DNA of 53,355 nucleotides, taken from the NCBI GenBank assembly GCA_013152435.1, contig JAADGJ010000046.1:1-53355 (forward strand). The letters run 5' to 3'. Position numbers and translations under genes: made by a program. The notes below the pieces were generated by a model. The model was not told where the DNA came from. It ran no database searches and was given only the letters and a program-made list of their open reading frames with translations. Each line of letters opens with the position of its first letter. Position 1 is the stretch's first letter. Source of the DNA: Chloroflexota bacterium. GTDB taxonomy: Bacteria > Chloroflexota > Anaerolineae > DUEN01. Shown here piece after piece: positions 17,746 to 27,116 of the stretch.

Positions 17746-18831
17746 TCACGGCCAGAGCAGCGATTTCTCCGTTTGGGGATCGAATAGCTGGAGCTTCTCC
17801 ATATCGAATCGCAGGGTGACCTGATCGCCGATATCGCCCTCAAAGGAGGATGGGGCCAACACTTGCAGCCTGGAGCCTCCCACCCGGCAGTCCAGGAGAT
17901 CGTCTCGCCCCAGTGGCTCGATCATGTAGATCTCCGCCTGCACGCCGCCTTGGGGGTCCAGATACACGTCCTCCGGTCGGATCCCCAGGAGCACTTGCTG
18001 GGGCGCGTTGCGCTCTCGCAATAGGGCCGCGGTGGCATCCGGCAGGCGCAAGGAGAACCCATCTCCGGCAACGATGAGTCCGTCGCCGTCGGACTGAAGG
18101 GTGGCGTTCAGGAAATTCATGGGCGGATTGCCGATGAACTCGGCCACGAACAGGTTGGGGGGATGGTTATAGATGTCGTCGGGCGTCATGAAGGCCTGCA
18201 GGTGTCCCTGCTTCATCACGGCGATGCGGTCGGCCATCGTCATGGCTTCCACCTGGTCGTGGGTGACGTAGATGGCCGTGATGCCCAGGTCCTTTTGGAG
18301 GCGCTTGATCTCCCCCCGCATGCTGACTCGTAACTTCGCGTCCAGGTTGGAGAGGGGCTCATCGAACAGCAGGATGTCGGGCTCCTTGGCCAGGGCCCGG
18401 CATAGGGCCACGCGTTGTTGCTGCCCGCCGGACAGTTGGGCCGGCTTTCGGTCCATCAGGTCGCTGATCTGCATCATCTCCGCCACCTTGCGAGCCCGCT
18501 CCATCCGCTCGTTTCGAGGGAGCTTTTTCAGCTCGAGTGGGAAGGTGATGTTCTGCAACACGGTCATGTGCGGGTATAGCGCGTAGCTCTGGAACACCAT
18601 GCCGATGTTGCGGTCCTTGGGAGGCAGATCGTTCACAATTCGGTCGCCGAAGTAGATGTATCCGGAGGTCGGCTTGTAGATACCGGCTACCATCAGCAGG
18701 GTGGTCGTCTTGCCACAGCCGCTTGGCCCGAGTAGCGAGACGAACTCCCCGTGCTCGATCTCCAGGTCGAGGTCGTTGACGGCCACAACGGAGCCGAATT
18801 CCTTGCGTAGGTCTTTCAGAAGTACCCGCAT
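17746..18831 (-). CDS. sugar-type ABC transporter ATP-binding protein (UgpC/MsmK-like)
   Basis: This 361-residue ATPase of the CUT1 class energises carbohydrate import by the permeases encoded upstream. Walker A is GPSGCGKTT (about 35-43), the Q-loop is in GMVFQSYALYPHM, the signature is LSGGQQQRVALCRAL, Walker B is ILLFDEPLSNLD and the switch His is in IYVTHDQVEA. The C-terminal third is a TOBE/MOP regulatory domain (LGIRPEDVYLDPQGG onward), as in MalK, UgpC and MsmX. ATG 18831 follows GAGGAGAGG. It is the last gene of the operon and a terminator follows. ATPases of this class often serve several importers. Confidence 0.93.
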   Translation of the reverse strand: MRVLLKDLRKEFGSVVAVNDLDLEIEHGEFVSLLGPSGCGKTTTLLMVAGIYKPTSGYIYFGDRIVNDLPPKDRNIGMVFQSYALYPHMTVLQNITFPLELKKLPRNERMERARKVAEMMQISDLMDRKPAQLSGGQQQRVALCRALAKEPDILLFDEPLSNLDAKLRVSMRGEIKRLQKDLGITAIYVTHDQVEAMTMADRIAVMKQGHLQAFMTPDDIYNHPPNLFVAEFIGNPPMNFLNATLQSDGDGLIVAGDGFSLRLPDATAALLRERNAPQQVLLGIRPEDVYLDPQGGVQAEIYMIEPLGRDDLLDCRVGGSRLQVLAPSSFEGDIGDQVTLRFDMEKLQLFDPQTEKSLLWP

Positions 18832-18841
18832 TTTCCTCTCC

Positions 18842-19777
18842 TCATCCCTTGACGCCGCCGAAGGAGACCCTCAGCAGTGATTTCTGTGTGAATAGGAAGA
18901 ACAGCAAGGGTGGGATCATATAGAACAGGGCGGCTGCGGACAGCAGCCCGTAGTCCACGAATTTGAAATCGCCGATCAGTTGCTTGACATAAAGAGATAG
19001 CGTGTAATTCTTTTGCTCGAAGATGAAGGTGAACAGATACAGGAACTCCGACCATCCGGCCAGGAAGGCGAAGATGGCCACGGAGGCGATGCCCGGCTGG
19101 ATCACGGGCAGGATCACCCGTCGCCATGCCTGCAGCCGGCTGCACCCGTCCACGTAAGCAGCCCACTCGATGTCCCACGGGATGTCATCGAAGAAGCCCT
19201 TTACGATCCAGGCCGCCATGGGGATCTCCAGGGCGGATTTGACGAACACCACCCCCCAGATGCTGTTCAGGCCGAAGATGGGGCCGATGACCGGGATCTT
19301 CCAGATGGTGTAGAGGATGTAGTAGATGGCGATCAGAAGCGTCACGCCGGGGAAGGCGTGCAGGAGGATCGTCAGCCGTGTGAGCTGGGTGCGGCCCCGG
19401 AATTGGAGCCGGGAGAGGGCGAAGCCGGACAGCGTGCTCACCAGGACGACCAGGAAAGTGACCCCCCCGGCGAAGAGTACGGTGTTGATCACCACGGGCC
19501 AGATGCTGGAGTACGTCCTCGCCCCGATGGTGACCTCGCTCCATAGGAACCGCCAGTTTTCCAGGGTGATGTGTTCCGGGATGAATCCCAGGAGCACCCG
19601 GGTGCTGATGGATTGCATGAAGAGCCAGATGTACATCACCACGATGGGGACCGAGACGCCAACGATCAGAGCATATGCCAGGATGCGGCCCGCCCGGGTT
19701 CGTATGCGCTCGCGCAGCGGCACTTTCGCCACGATCCCCACGGGGGCAGCGGATGCGATCGTCTCTTGTGCGCCCAT
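18842..19777 (-). CDS. sugar-type ABC transporter permease (MalG-like)
   Basis: This inner-membrane subunit of 311 residues is one of two CUT1 permeases forming the pore. It has an N-terminal cytoplasmic stretch, a first helix (about 31-54), a large outer segment with ENWRFLWSE, further helices, and the EAA loop EWAAYVDGCSRLQAWRRVILP near residue 215. It ends with the short GGVKG tail. ATG 19777 has GGAGGAAG upstream. The gap to the ATPase gene is 10 bases and to the other permease 16 bases, so the three are one transcript. Confidence 0.92.
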   Translation of the reverse strand: MGAQETIASAAPVGIVAKVPLRERIRTRAGRILAYALIVGVSVPIVVMYIWLFMQSISTRVLLGFIPEHITLENWRFLWSEVTIGARTYSSIWPVVINTVLFAGGVTFLVVLVSTLSGFALSRLQFRGRTQLTRLTILLHAFPGVTLLIAIYYILYTIWKIPVIGPIFGLNSIWGVVFVKSALEIPMAAWIVKGFFDDIPWDIEWAAYVDGCSRLQAWRRVILPVIQPGIASVAIFAFLAGWSEFLYLFTFIFEQKNYTLSLYVKQLIGDFKFVDYGLLSAAALFYMIPPLLFFLFTQKSLLRVSFGGVKG

Positions 19778-19793
19778 GTATCTTCCTCCGCTT

Positions 19794-20744
19794 TCAGGTG
19801 CCCACCTTCGTGGGCTCCATCATTCGCTCGAAGCCGAACAGCCGGAGCATGATCAGCGTCAGGGTCACGCCCACGATCACCAGGATCAGGGCGATGGAGG
19901 CCCCGTAACCGAATTGCAGGCTGGAAAAGGCCCGGTGGTACGCGTTCAATGCCCAGACCTCGCTCTTGTAGAAGGGGCCACCGTCGGTGAGCAGCAGGAT
20001 GTAGTCATAGGAGGCCAGCAGCGAGAGCGTCTGCCAGATGGTCAGGAACATGATCGGCCATTTAAGCAGTGGGATGATCAATCGGCGTACGATGGCCAGA
20101 TCCGATGCGCCGTCCACCCGGGCCGCCCGGATCAGGTCGATCGGGATGGATTTGATGGCGGCGGAGAAGACGATCATCCCAAAGGAGGCGCCGATGACCC
20201 CGTTCACCAGGATCACAATGGGCATGGGGTGTCTCGCCAGCCATGCCTGAGGCGGATAGCCGAGCAGGCTCCGTATCTGGTTGATCAGCCCCACGTCGGT
20301 GGGGGACACGAACCATTGCCACATGAGCACATAGATGACGGGAGGCGTCATGCGTGGCAGGAGCCAGATGGAGCGGAAGACCAGCCCGACGTTCTCGCGT
20401 TCCACAAAGTAGGTGGTCAATAAGGCCAGGAAGAACCCGAATAGGACGTTGAAGAGACAGGTGGAGACCACGTAAATGAGGGTATTGCGGGCGATCTTAG
20501 GGATGATCGGGTCTGCGAACAGACGCCGGAAGTTCTCCAATCCGACGAACTCCCATTGCATCTTGCTGTCCATGCCCGTAAAGGACAGGGCCGTGGTGAG
20601 GACCACGGGCAGAAAGAAGTACGTGGTGACGAGGAACAGAAAGGGGCCCAGGAACACCGTGTACACGGCCAGGCCTCGCAATCGCGCCAGGAGCGATCGT
20701 GGCCGCTCCTCAAAGGTCTCTATCGTCATGACTTCGCTGGTCAA
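19794..20744 (-). CDS. sugar-type ABC transporter permease (MalF-like)
   Basis: This partner CUT1 permease of about 316 residues has about six helices, a typical SFTGMDSKMQWEFVGLENFR outer segment after helix 1, and an EAA loop IRAARVDGASDLAIVRRLIIP. I prefer the TTG start at 20744 because AAGGAGG lies 6 bases upstream; ATG 20729 (MTIETFEERPRSLLARL) is an in-frame alternative with no Shine-Dalgarno at proper spacing. It is separated from the binding-protein gene by about 300 bases carrying a strong hairpin, so its expression may be tuned below that of the binding protein. Confidence 0.88.
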   Translation of the reverse strand: MTSEVMTIETFEERPRSLLARLRGLAVYTVFLGPFLFLVTTYFFLPVVLTTALSFTGMDSKMQWEFVGLENFRRLFADPIIPKIARNTLIYVVSTCLFNVLFGFFLALLTTYFVERENVGLVFRSIWLLPRMTPPVIYVLMWQWFVSPTDVGLINQIRSLLGYPPQAWLARHPMPIVILVNGVIGASFGMIVFSAAIKSIPIDLIRAARVDGASDLAIVRRLIIPLLKWPIMFLTIWQTLSLLASYDYILLLTDGGPFYKSEVWALNAYHRAFSSLQFGYGASIALILVIVGVTLTLIMLRLFGFERMMEPTKVGT

Positions 20745-20966
20745 TCTATGCCTCCTTGTGTCTCCCCGCGTCTCCCGTGAGCCGGTAAGCGGATTGGGAG
20801 GGGATCGCCCAGGATGTGATCCTGAGTGGCACGGCACGGAGTGGTGACATGGACCCTGTTAGAGGAGAGGTGGCGATCTCACGCACAAATTCCCCTCGCG
20901 TGCTCGGGTCACATGATAACGGGATGGATTGTCGATGGAGCGAATGAGATCTGCTGAGGACAAGAT

Positions 20967-21014
20967 GCGCCTGTTCCCCCGGATCGGGGAACTGGGCTGC
21001 GGGGGAACAGGCGC
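20967..21014 (-). other. strong hairpin after the sugar-binding-protein gene
   Basis: GCGCCTGTTCCCCC (20967-20980) pairs perfectly with GGGGGAACAGGCGC (21001-21014). It sits 27 bases beyond the binding-protein stop on the minus strand without a U-run. This repeats the arrangement at 2856 and fits an mRNA-stabilising or attenuating role. The rest of the 20745-21040 gap shows no gene. Confidence 0.7.
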
Positions 21015-21040
21015 GAGAGATATCCGTCAACACGGCTGGC

Positions 21041-22531
21041 CTATTCTACGATGATCAGCTCGTCGCCCAGGGCGGCCTGCAGCTCGCTCTTCAGGAACTC
21101 CAACGCCTCTTCCGGCGTGAGCTCGCCCAGCTCCACACCCTGGATCGTGTTGTACCAGATCGTCAGGTAGTCATTCCACTGCGGATGCGCGGGCATGAAG
21201 CTGGTGTACTCCAGGTACGGCGTGACGCTGCTGGTGAACTCATCCGCTTTGTACGCCTCGACCTCGAGGGCCGCCTTGCGCCAGGCCAGATGCCCGCTCT
21301 CCAGCGCGTGCTTGACCACCAGGTCGGGGCTGGACGCCTCGGCGATCACCTGGAAGGCGACGTCGGGGTACTGGCAGGACGAGGAGATCATGTAGACGTA
21401 GGGGTTCGAGCTGGTGACGGGCTTGCCGCCCTTCTCGGCCGCCGGATAGAGCATGACCCCGAAGATCTTCTTCATATCCTCGGAGGTCCACTTGCCCTGG
21501 CCGTAGTCCACACGCTGGTACTCGGCCCAGTGCCAGGTGCCGCCGAACCAGAAGAGGGTCTCGCCCTTGACGACTGCCGGATGGATGCCGTCACGCCAGC
21601 CGTAGCTGGTGATCTCGGGCGGGGTGACCTTGGCCACCTGGGCGATGTTGTAATGGAACTCCAGGTTGCCCAGCGCTGCCGACTCGTCCAGCACCAGCTT
21701 CCCGGTGTCCGGATCCTGGAGGATGCCGCCGTATGCCAGATATGGATGGAGGAACGTGTTCCCCTTGCTGGGCCGGTGGTAGATGCCCCACTTGGTGACG
21801 CCCTTGTCCACCGACTCCTTGGCTACGGCGATCAGGTCGTCCAGCGTGAACTCGCCGTCCATGACCTTCTGCGGCAGGGCCTCGATCTCCTCATCGCTCC
21901 AGCCCAGCTCTTTGAGCTTGTCCTTGCGATAGAATACGACCCGAACCTCCGTGTCCTGGAGCACGCCGTATCGCTTGCCCTTCCACGTCACGGCCTTCCA
22001 GAGGGCCTCGAAGGTGTCCCCGAAGACGTCCGGGTACTGCTCGATGTACTCGTCAACCGGGATGATGTAGCCAGCTTCCGCCCACTCCGGGATCTCGGTG
22101 TATGCGGAGGCCCGGATGCAGGGCGCCGTTCCAGCCTGGGAGGCCAGGACGAACCGCTGGCGGAATCCATCCATATCCCCGGCCGTCTCGAACTCGGAGA
22201 CCTCGAGGATGATCCGCTCATCCTTCCCCTCCGCCTTGAACTTCTTGTTCAGGCGGCCGGCCGCCTCCTGCAGATTGGTCACTCGCGTGATGTCAGACGG
22301 GCCACCGTAGCCCATGGCCTTGATCACGATGTCTCCAGGGCGGACGGCAGGGGTCGGAGTAACCACGACCTCCACTGGCTTCTCTACCACCTTCTCGACG
22401 ACCTTGGTGACCACGACCGTCTCTTTGACCACCTTCTCCACGACTTCCGGGGTGGGCGTGGCACAGGCCGTCACGAGGCTCAGGGTAACAACCAGCGCGA
22501 CCGTGAGCCACAACCATGTGCGCTTGGACAT
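21041..22531 (-). CDS. sugar-type ABC transporter substrate-binding lipoprotein
   Basis: This is a family-1 extracellular solute-binding protein of 496 residues that should deliver a carbohydrate to the permeases encoded downstream. The signal peptide ends in lipobox LVTAC, with lipid-anchored Cys23. An unusual Val/Glu/Lys-rich segment with repeated VVEKVV units (about 29-55) precedes the binding domain and may act as a stiff tether. The ligand-binding fold shows GGTWHWAEYQ and SNPYVYMISSSCQYPDVAFQ, consistent with the class. ATG 22531 has AAGGAGGTGA, a near-perfect ribosome-binding site. The ligand is not predictable; the LacI-type operator at its promoter favours a sugar. Confidence 0.9.
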   Translation of the reverse strand: MSKRTWLWLTVALVVTLSLVTACATPTPEVVEKVVKETVVVTKVVEKVVEKPVEVVVTPTPAVRPGDIVIKAMGYGGPSDITRVTNLQEAAGRLNKKFKAEGKDERIILEVSEFETAGDMDGFRQRFVLASQAGTAPCIRASAYTEIPEWAEAGYIIPVDEYIEQYPDVFGDTFEALWKAVTWKGKRYGVLQDTEVRVVFYRKDKLKELGWSDEEIEALPQKVMDGEFTLDDLIAVAKESVDKGVTKWGIYHRPSKGNTFLHPYLAYGGILQDPDTGKLVLDESAALGNLEFHYNIAQVAKVTPPEITSYGWRDGIHPAVVKGETLFWFGGTWHWAEYQRVDYGQGKWTSEDMKKIFGVMLYPAAEKGGKPVTSSNPYVYMISSSCQYPDVAFQVIAEASSPDLVVKHALESGHLAWRKAALEVEAYKADEFTSSVTPYLEYTSFMPAHPQWNDYLTIWYNTIQGVELGELTPEEALEFLKSELQAALGDELIIVE

Positions 22532-22964
22532 GATGAATCACCTCCTTTTCCTTCTGCATGGAATGGCCGAAATGCTTTCCGTGGCTCACAACGGATTAGG
22601 ATGTGATCGCCACGGGCGCGTGTAAGCCCGGTGAGCCCTGGCTTTCTTTTGCGGTATCACCCCCCTTCATCGTGTGATGTTCATCCATCACGATGTCCAT
22701 GGGGACCCTCCGTGATTGGGGGACCGGTTCATTCAGTTATGGGATGGTTTTGGATAACTCGGGAAGCGAATCACCCGATGTGTCTCGGCTATCGCTTCAA
22801 GAGGTAGCACATACGTGAATGGTTGGCGTGAAGACTTGATCCTCTTTAGGCGTGAATACGCCCCTCTCACATCACGTGAATCAGGTTGCGCTACCCTTCA
22901 AGATGATGCTGTGGATACGGGTGGTAAAACGCGATCGCATCGGAGTCATGCGATTTGTACGTCT

Positions 22965-22973
22965 ATTTTACCA
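22965..22973 (-). promoter_or_regulatory. extended -10 promoter of the sugar ABC operon
   Basis: On the minus strand TGGTAAAAT (22973 down to 22965) is an extended -10. The hexamer 17 bases upstream is TTGCAC (22993-22988), a weak -35 that overlaps the palindromic operator. The leader would be about 430 bases. Confidence 0.45.
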
Positions 22974-22989
22974 GAATTGTCCCGGTTGT

Positions 22990-23001
22990 GCAAACGTTTG
23001 C
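22990..23001. promoter_or_regulatory. LacI-family operator-like palindrome
   Basis: GCAAACGTTTGC is a perfect 12-bp palindrome with the central CG typical of LacI/GalR-family (CRE-like) operators. It overlaps the -35 region of the sugar ABC promoter. No LacI-type regulator gene is in the window. Confidence 0.55.
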
Positions 23002-23017
23002 TCACTTTTTGATCCCT

Positions 23018-23041
23018 CAAACGGAGCGTCCGATCCGTTTG
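23018..23041. promoter_or_regulatory. 8-bp inverted repeat upstream of dnaE
   Basis: CAAACGGA (23018-23025) and TCCGTTTG (23034-23041) are exact reverse complements with an 8-base spacer, possibly a second regulator site or a hairpin. It is 55 bases upstream of the dnaE -10. Confidence 0.4.
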
Positions 23042-23096
23042 TATCTTAAAAATCCTGCTTCTTTTATCGTCCGGCTTGGGAGGCCAGAATGGGCTG

Positions 23097-23105
23097 TGGT
23101 ATAAT
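23097..23105 (+). promoter_or_regulatory. extended -10 promoter of dnaE
   Basis: TGGTATAAT (23097-23105) is identical to the element upstream of the histidine kinase gene. It gives a dnaE leader of about 165 bases. Confidence 0.5.
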
Positions 23106-23276
23106 CGTGGTGACGGGCGAGCGAACGCCTGTTCTGTATCTCTTGTCTGCTATGGGCCCTTCTCCGTCGGATGGCATCGCGTTACGCCGTCCGTAAAGGG
23201 AAGAGCGCTCACACCGGAAACCACGTGCGGGATTGTCCCTGTAGATCTGTGACGATATCGTGACATGGAGCGGCTG

Positions 23277-26200
23277 ATGGCTTCTGACTTCGTTCATCTC
23301 CACGTGCACAGCGAGTTCTCCCTTCTGGATGGGCTGAGTCGAATCCCGGAGTTGGTGCAGCGGGCCAAAGAGCTGGACATGCCGGCCCTGGCTCTGACCG
23401 ATCACGGCACCATGTATGCGACGATCCAGTTCTATCGCGCCTGTAAGGGCGCCGGTATCCGGCCGCTGATCGGCGTGGAGGCGTATCTGGCCGAGCGGCG
23501 CATGGAGGATCGTGATCCGCAGATCGACAGCAAGCGCTACCATCTGCTGCTGTTGGCCCAGAACCAGACGGGTTATCAGAATCTGCTCAAGATCTGTTCG
23601 GCGGCTCAGCTCAGGGGATTCTACTATAAGCCCCGTATCGATCGGGAGTTCCTGGCGGAGCATTCGGAGGGGCTGATCTGCACGTCCGGTTGTGCCGCCG
23701 GCGAGATCCCCCGGCTGCTGGAGGAGGGGCGGGAGGAGGAGGCGATCCGAAGGCTCTCCTGGTACCGGGATGTGTTCGGCCCGGACCGCTTCTTCCTGGA
23801 GCTGCAGGACCATGATATCCCGTGGCTGCACGAGTTGAACGGCAAGCTGTTGGAGTTCAGCCGCAAATTCGATCTCAAGCTGGTGGCCACGAACGACGTG
23901 CATTACGTGTATGCCGACCAGTGGCAGGCGCATGATGTCCTCCTCTGCATCCAGACGGGCTCTCTGGTCAACGACCAGGAGCGCATGCGCATGAGCGACA
24001 ACAGCTACTACCTGCGCTCGGCGGAGGAGATGGCGCAGATCTTCCGGCATGTGCCGGAGGCACTGAAGAACACCCGGCTCATCGCCGAGATGTGTGAGGT
24101 GGATCTGGACCCCAAAGGCTATCACCTGCCGATCTTCGATGTCCCGGAGGGGTTCACGGCCGAAAGTTATCTTCGTCATCTGGTGGAGGAGGGGATCCGC
24201 CGTCGCTATGGGGAGCGGGCGGATGACCCGGAGGTGCAGGCCCGCAAGGAACACGAGCTGAAGATCATCCACCAGATGGGATTTGATACCTACTTCCTCA
24301 TCGTGTGGGACCTGTGCCGGGCCGCCCGGGAGCGAGGGATCTGGTGGAATGTCCGAGGCTCGGGTGCCGGGTCCATTGTGGCGTATGCCATCGGCATCAC
24401 CAACCTGGATCCGCTGGCGCACAATCTGATCTTCGAGCGCTTCCTGAACCCTGGCCGTGTTTCCATGCCGGATATCGACCTGGACTTCCCGGACGATCGC
24501 CGGGCAGAGATGCTGGAGTACACCGTGCAGAAGTACGGCCAGGAGAACGTCGCCCAGATCATCACCTTCGGGACCATGGGGGCCCGTGCGGCGGTGCGGG
24601 ATGTCGGCCGGGCGCTGGATATCCCGTTGCCAGAGGTGGATAACGTCGCCAAGCTCATCCCCTCCATCCCCGGCAAGCCGATCACCATCAAGGAGGCGCT
24701 GGAGCAGGTGCCGGACCTCCGGCAGATCTATGAGGAGGTCGACTATCTGCGTGAGCTCCTGGACACGGCGATGCAGTTGGAGGGGGTGGCCCGCCATGCC
24801 TCCACCCATGCGGCGGGAGTGATCATCTCGGATCGGCCGTTGGTGGAGTATTGCCCGCTGCATCGTCCCACCAAGGGAGACGACGAGGGAGGCATCGGCG
24901 TCGTGACCCAGTGGGATATGGGCATCTGTGAGTCCATGGGGCTGCTCAAGGTGGATTTCCTGGGGCTTTCGACGCTGACCATCATGCGCAAGGCGTGTGA
25001 GCTCATCAAGGAACGGCATGGCGTGGAGTTCGATCTGACCAATATCCCCGTGGAGGACGAGGAGGCTTACAAGCTGCTGGCACGGGGGGAGGTGGCCGGG
25101 ATCTTCCAGGTGGAAGGTGCGGGCATGCGTCGGGTGCTCATGTCCATGCAGCCCAAGAAGTTTGAGCATATCGTGGCCACTATCTCCCTGTATCGCCCGG
25201 GGCCCATGGAGTACATCGATACGTACATCCGCCGTATGCATGGCGAGGAAGAGGTGACGTATCGGCATCCGAAGCTGGAGCCGATTCTGGCGGAGACGTA
25301 TGGCATCATCGTGTATCAGGAGCAGATCATCCGGATCGCCTCGGAGCTGGCAGGGTACAGCCCGGGCGAGGCGGACATGATCCGCAAGGCCGTGGGCAAG
25401 AAGATCAAGGCGAAGATCCTGGAGCACCGGGAGAAGTTCGTCAAGGGCGCCGTCGAGCGCGGCATTCCCCAGGACGTCGCAGAAGGCATCTACGACGATA
25501 TCGAATACTTCGCCCGGTACGGGTTCAACAAGGCCCACGCGGCTGATTATGCGGTCATCACCTGTCAGACGGCCTATCTGAAGGCCCATTATCCGGTGGA
25601 GTACATGACCGCTCTGCTCACCGTTGAGCGGCATAACACGGACAAGATCGGCTTCCTGGTGGCTGAATGTCGTCGCATGGGTATCGAGGTGCTGCCGCCC
25701 GATGTGAACCATAGCGATCTGGACTTCGTCATCGAGGATCGGGTGGATGACCAGGGGCGGCCGAATCCCGCCATCCGCTTTGGCCTGGGGGCGATCAAGA
25801 ATGTGGGCGAGGGCCCCGTGCAGGTCATTCTGGAGGCGCGCCGGGCCGGTGGCCCGTTCACCTCGCTGGATGACTTCTGCCAGCGAGTCGATCTGCGGCA
25901 GGTGAACCGCCGGGCCTTGGAGAGCCTGATCAAGGCGGGGGCTTTGAACTGCTTCGGCAAGCGCTCTCAGCTTTTGGCCGTGATCGACCGCATGATCGGC
26001 GTGAGCGTTCAGGCGCATCAGGCCCGAGACGTGGGGCAGCTGACCCTATTTGATCTGGGGGAGGCCGGGTTCAGCGACGCCTCGGTGCTGTACCCTCTCC
26101 CGGAGGTCGAGGAGGTCAGCCGACGAGATCTGCTGAATTGGGAGAAGGAGTTGGTGGGCGTGTACGTCTCCGCCCATCCGTTGCAGCAGCTGACGGTTGA

Positions 26201-27002
26201 TCTCAGCGATGTGATCACGGCTTTCTGTGGGCAGGTCGGCGAGGAACTGAACGGACAGCGGGTGGTGCTGGCCGGGATGTGTGCGGATGTGCGGCGCATC
26301 ACCACCAAAAAGGGCGATCCCATGGCGTTCGTGCAGCTCGAGGACCTGCACGGCTCGTGTGAGGTGGTGGTGTTCCCCCGGGTGTATGAGGAAGCCCAGG
26401 ATCTGTTGGTGGAGGACAGGCTGATCCTGGTGCGGGGCCGGGTGGAGGTGCGGGACACCAAGACCAACGTGATCGCCGATGAGATCACGAACTACATCGA
26501 GCGGGCGCGTCCGGTGTCGGAGGAAGAGGAAGGGACGGGCGATGTGGCGCCTCGCGGCGTCACTCACATGGCTCGCGAGGGGAACGGCAACGGGATGTGG
26601 TCGCCTGCGGACGCGTTCATCGACGCCCCGCCGGACGAGGAGGGGCCTATGCCCTGGTTGGAGGAGCCGCCCGCCTGGCTGCATGCGGTGGAACCCACGT
26701 CGCCGCCCGCACAGGATGCTCCCAAGGCCATCTACATCACCCTGCAGCGGACTCAGGATCTGGAGGAGGATAAGCGCCGGTTGCATCGGGTGGTGCAGTG
26801 CCTGCGGGATCATCCTGGCACGGATCGGTTCTTCATCGAGGTGGAGGGACGTGAGGGGCGGTATCGGCTCTCCTTCCCTAACGATACCACCCGCCACTGT
26901 CCGGAGTTGATCCGGGCGTTGGAGGAGCTGGTGGGGGCAGACCGGGTGCGTGTGGAGCCGTTGTCCCTGGGGATGGAGCGCCCGGTGCGCTCGGCCGCTT
27001 AG
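23277..27002 (+). CDS. dnaE: DNA polymerase III alpha subunit
   Basis: This is the replicative polymerase, 1241 residues. An N-terminal PHP domain (about 5-275) has all nine usual metal ligands: His7, His9, Asp42, His43, Glu68, His89, Cys139, Asp207 and His209. The C-family core carries [12 protein letters not shown] with Asp401 and Asp403, and a third Asp in [10 protein letters not shown] helix-hairpin-helix region and an OB fold ([20 protein letters not shown] onward, about 1000) follow. The last 150 residues are an extension with a Pro/Glu-rich linker. I prefer ATG 23277 (GGAG 6 bases upstream); ATG 23265 is also in frame. The stop codon TAG lies in the terminal repeat of a MITE remnant. 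Confidence 0.97.
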   Translation: MASDFVHLHVHSEFSLLDGLSRIPELVQRAKELDMPALALTDHGTMYATIQFYRACKGAGIRPLIGVEAYLAERRMEDRDPQIDSKRYHLLLLAQNQTGYQNLLKICSAAQLRGFYYKPRIDREFLAEHSEGLICTSGCAAGEIPRLLEEGREEEAIRRLSWYRDVFGPDRFFLELQDHDIPWLHELNGKLLEFSRKFDLKLVATNDVHYVYADQWQAHDVLLCIQTGSLVNDQERMRMSDNSYYLRSAEEMAQIFRHVPEALKNTRLIAEMCEVDLDPKGYHLPIFDVPEGFTAESYLRHLVEEGIRRRYGERADDPEVQARKEHELKIIHQMGFDTYFLIVWDLCRAARERGIWWNVRGSGAGSIVAYAIGITNLDPLAHNLIFERFLNPGRVSMPDIDLDFPDDRRAEMLEYTVQKYGQENVAQIITFGTMGARAAVRDVGRALDIPLPEVDNVAKLIPSIPGKPITIKEALEQVPDLRQIYEEVDYLRELLDTAMQLEGVARHASTHAAGVIISDRPLVEYCPLHRPTKGDDEGGIGVVTQWDMGICESMGLLKVDFLGLSTLTIMRKACELIKERHGVEFDLTNIPVEDEEAYKLLARGEVAGIFQVEGAGMRRVLMSMQPKKFEHIVATISLYRPGPMEYIDTYIRRMHGEEEVTYRHPKLEPILAETYGIIVYQEQIIRIASELAGYSPGEADMIRKAVGKKIKAKILEHREKFVKGAVERGIPQDVAEGIYDDIEYFARYGFNKAHAADYAVITCQTAYLKAHYPVEYMTALLTVERHNTDKIGFLVAECRRMGIEVLPPDVNHSDLDFVIEDRVDDQGRPNPAIRFGLGAIKNVGEGPVQVILEARRAGGPFTSLDDFCQRVDLRQVNRRALESLIKAGALNCFGKRSQLLAVIDRMIGVSVQAHQARDVGQLTLFDLGEAGFSDASVLYPLPEVEEVSRRDLLNWEKELVGVYVSAHPLQQLTVDLSDVITAFCGQVGEELNGQRVVLAGMCADVRRITTKKGDPMAFVQLEDLHGSCEVVVFPRVYEEAQDLLVEDRLILVRGRVEVRDTKTNVIADEITNYIERARPVSEEEEGTGDVAPRGVTHMAREGNGNGMWSPADAFIDAPPDEEGPMPWLEEPPAWLHAVEPTSPPAQDAPKAIYITLQRTQDLEEDKRRLHRVVQCLRDHPGTDRFFIEVEGREGRYRLSFPNDTTRHCPELIRALEELVGADRVRVEPLSLGMERPVRSAA

Positions 27003-27073
27003 AGCGTATCTGAGAATTTAACCGGTCCCGGCCCTTTCCGCAGGGATCTGGGCTGAGGTTGGGCAGGTCGAAG
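26999..27073 (-). mobile_element. truncated MITE copy (inverted) at the dnaE stop
   Basis: TTAGAGCGTATCTGAGAATT and the following TAACCGG match the reverse complement of the right end of the element at 38312-38571, and the stretch TTCCGCAGGGATCTGGGCTG to GGCAGGTCGAAG matches its interior. The segment between and the far end are deleted. Its first bases overlap the dnaE stop codon. Confidence 0.65.
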
Positions 27074-27088
27074 TCTGAGAGATCCGTG

Positions 27089-27115
27089 GGGCTGGCTTTC
27101 GTGCCGGCCCTTTTC
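27089..27115 (+). terminator. intrinsic terminator of dnaE
   Basis: GGGCTGGC (27089-27096), loop TTTCGT, GCCGGCCC (27103-27110), then TTTT. It falls just before the convergent CPBP gene. Confidence 0.75.
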
Positions 27116-27116
27116 A

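Larger units (their letters stand above)
22532..23276. other. divergent intergenic region between sugar ABC operon and dnaE
   Basis: No gene is supported in these 745 bases. They hold, from left to right: a bulged hairpin (CATCGTGTGATG 22668-22679 with CATCACGATG 22686-22695) in the ABC leader, a minus-strand promoter near 22965-22993, a LacI-type palindrome (22990-23001), a second inverted repeat (23018-23041) and the dnaE promoter (23097). Confidence 0.6.

Noticed and set aside
23064-26018. Long open frame on the minus strand opposite dnaE (984 codons).
   Set aside because: It is a codon-phase shadow of dnaE; the protein is rich in His, Gln, Leu and Arg and has no family motif.
27074-27088. 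GTCTGAGAGATCC near the dnaE terminator as the second end of the MITE remnant.
   Set aside because: It has the wrong orientation for a closing inverted repeat and only partial similarity.
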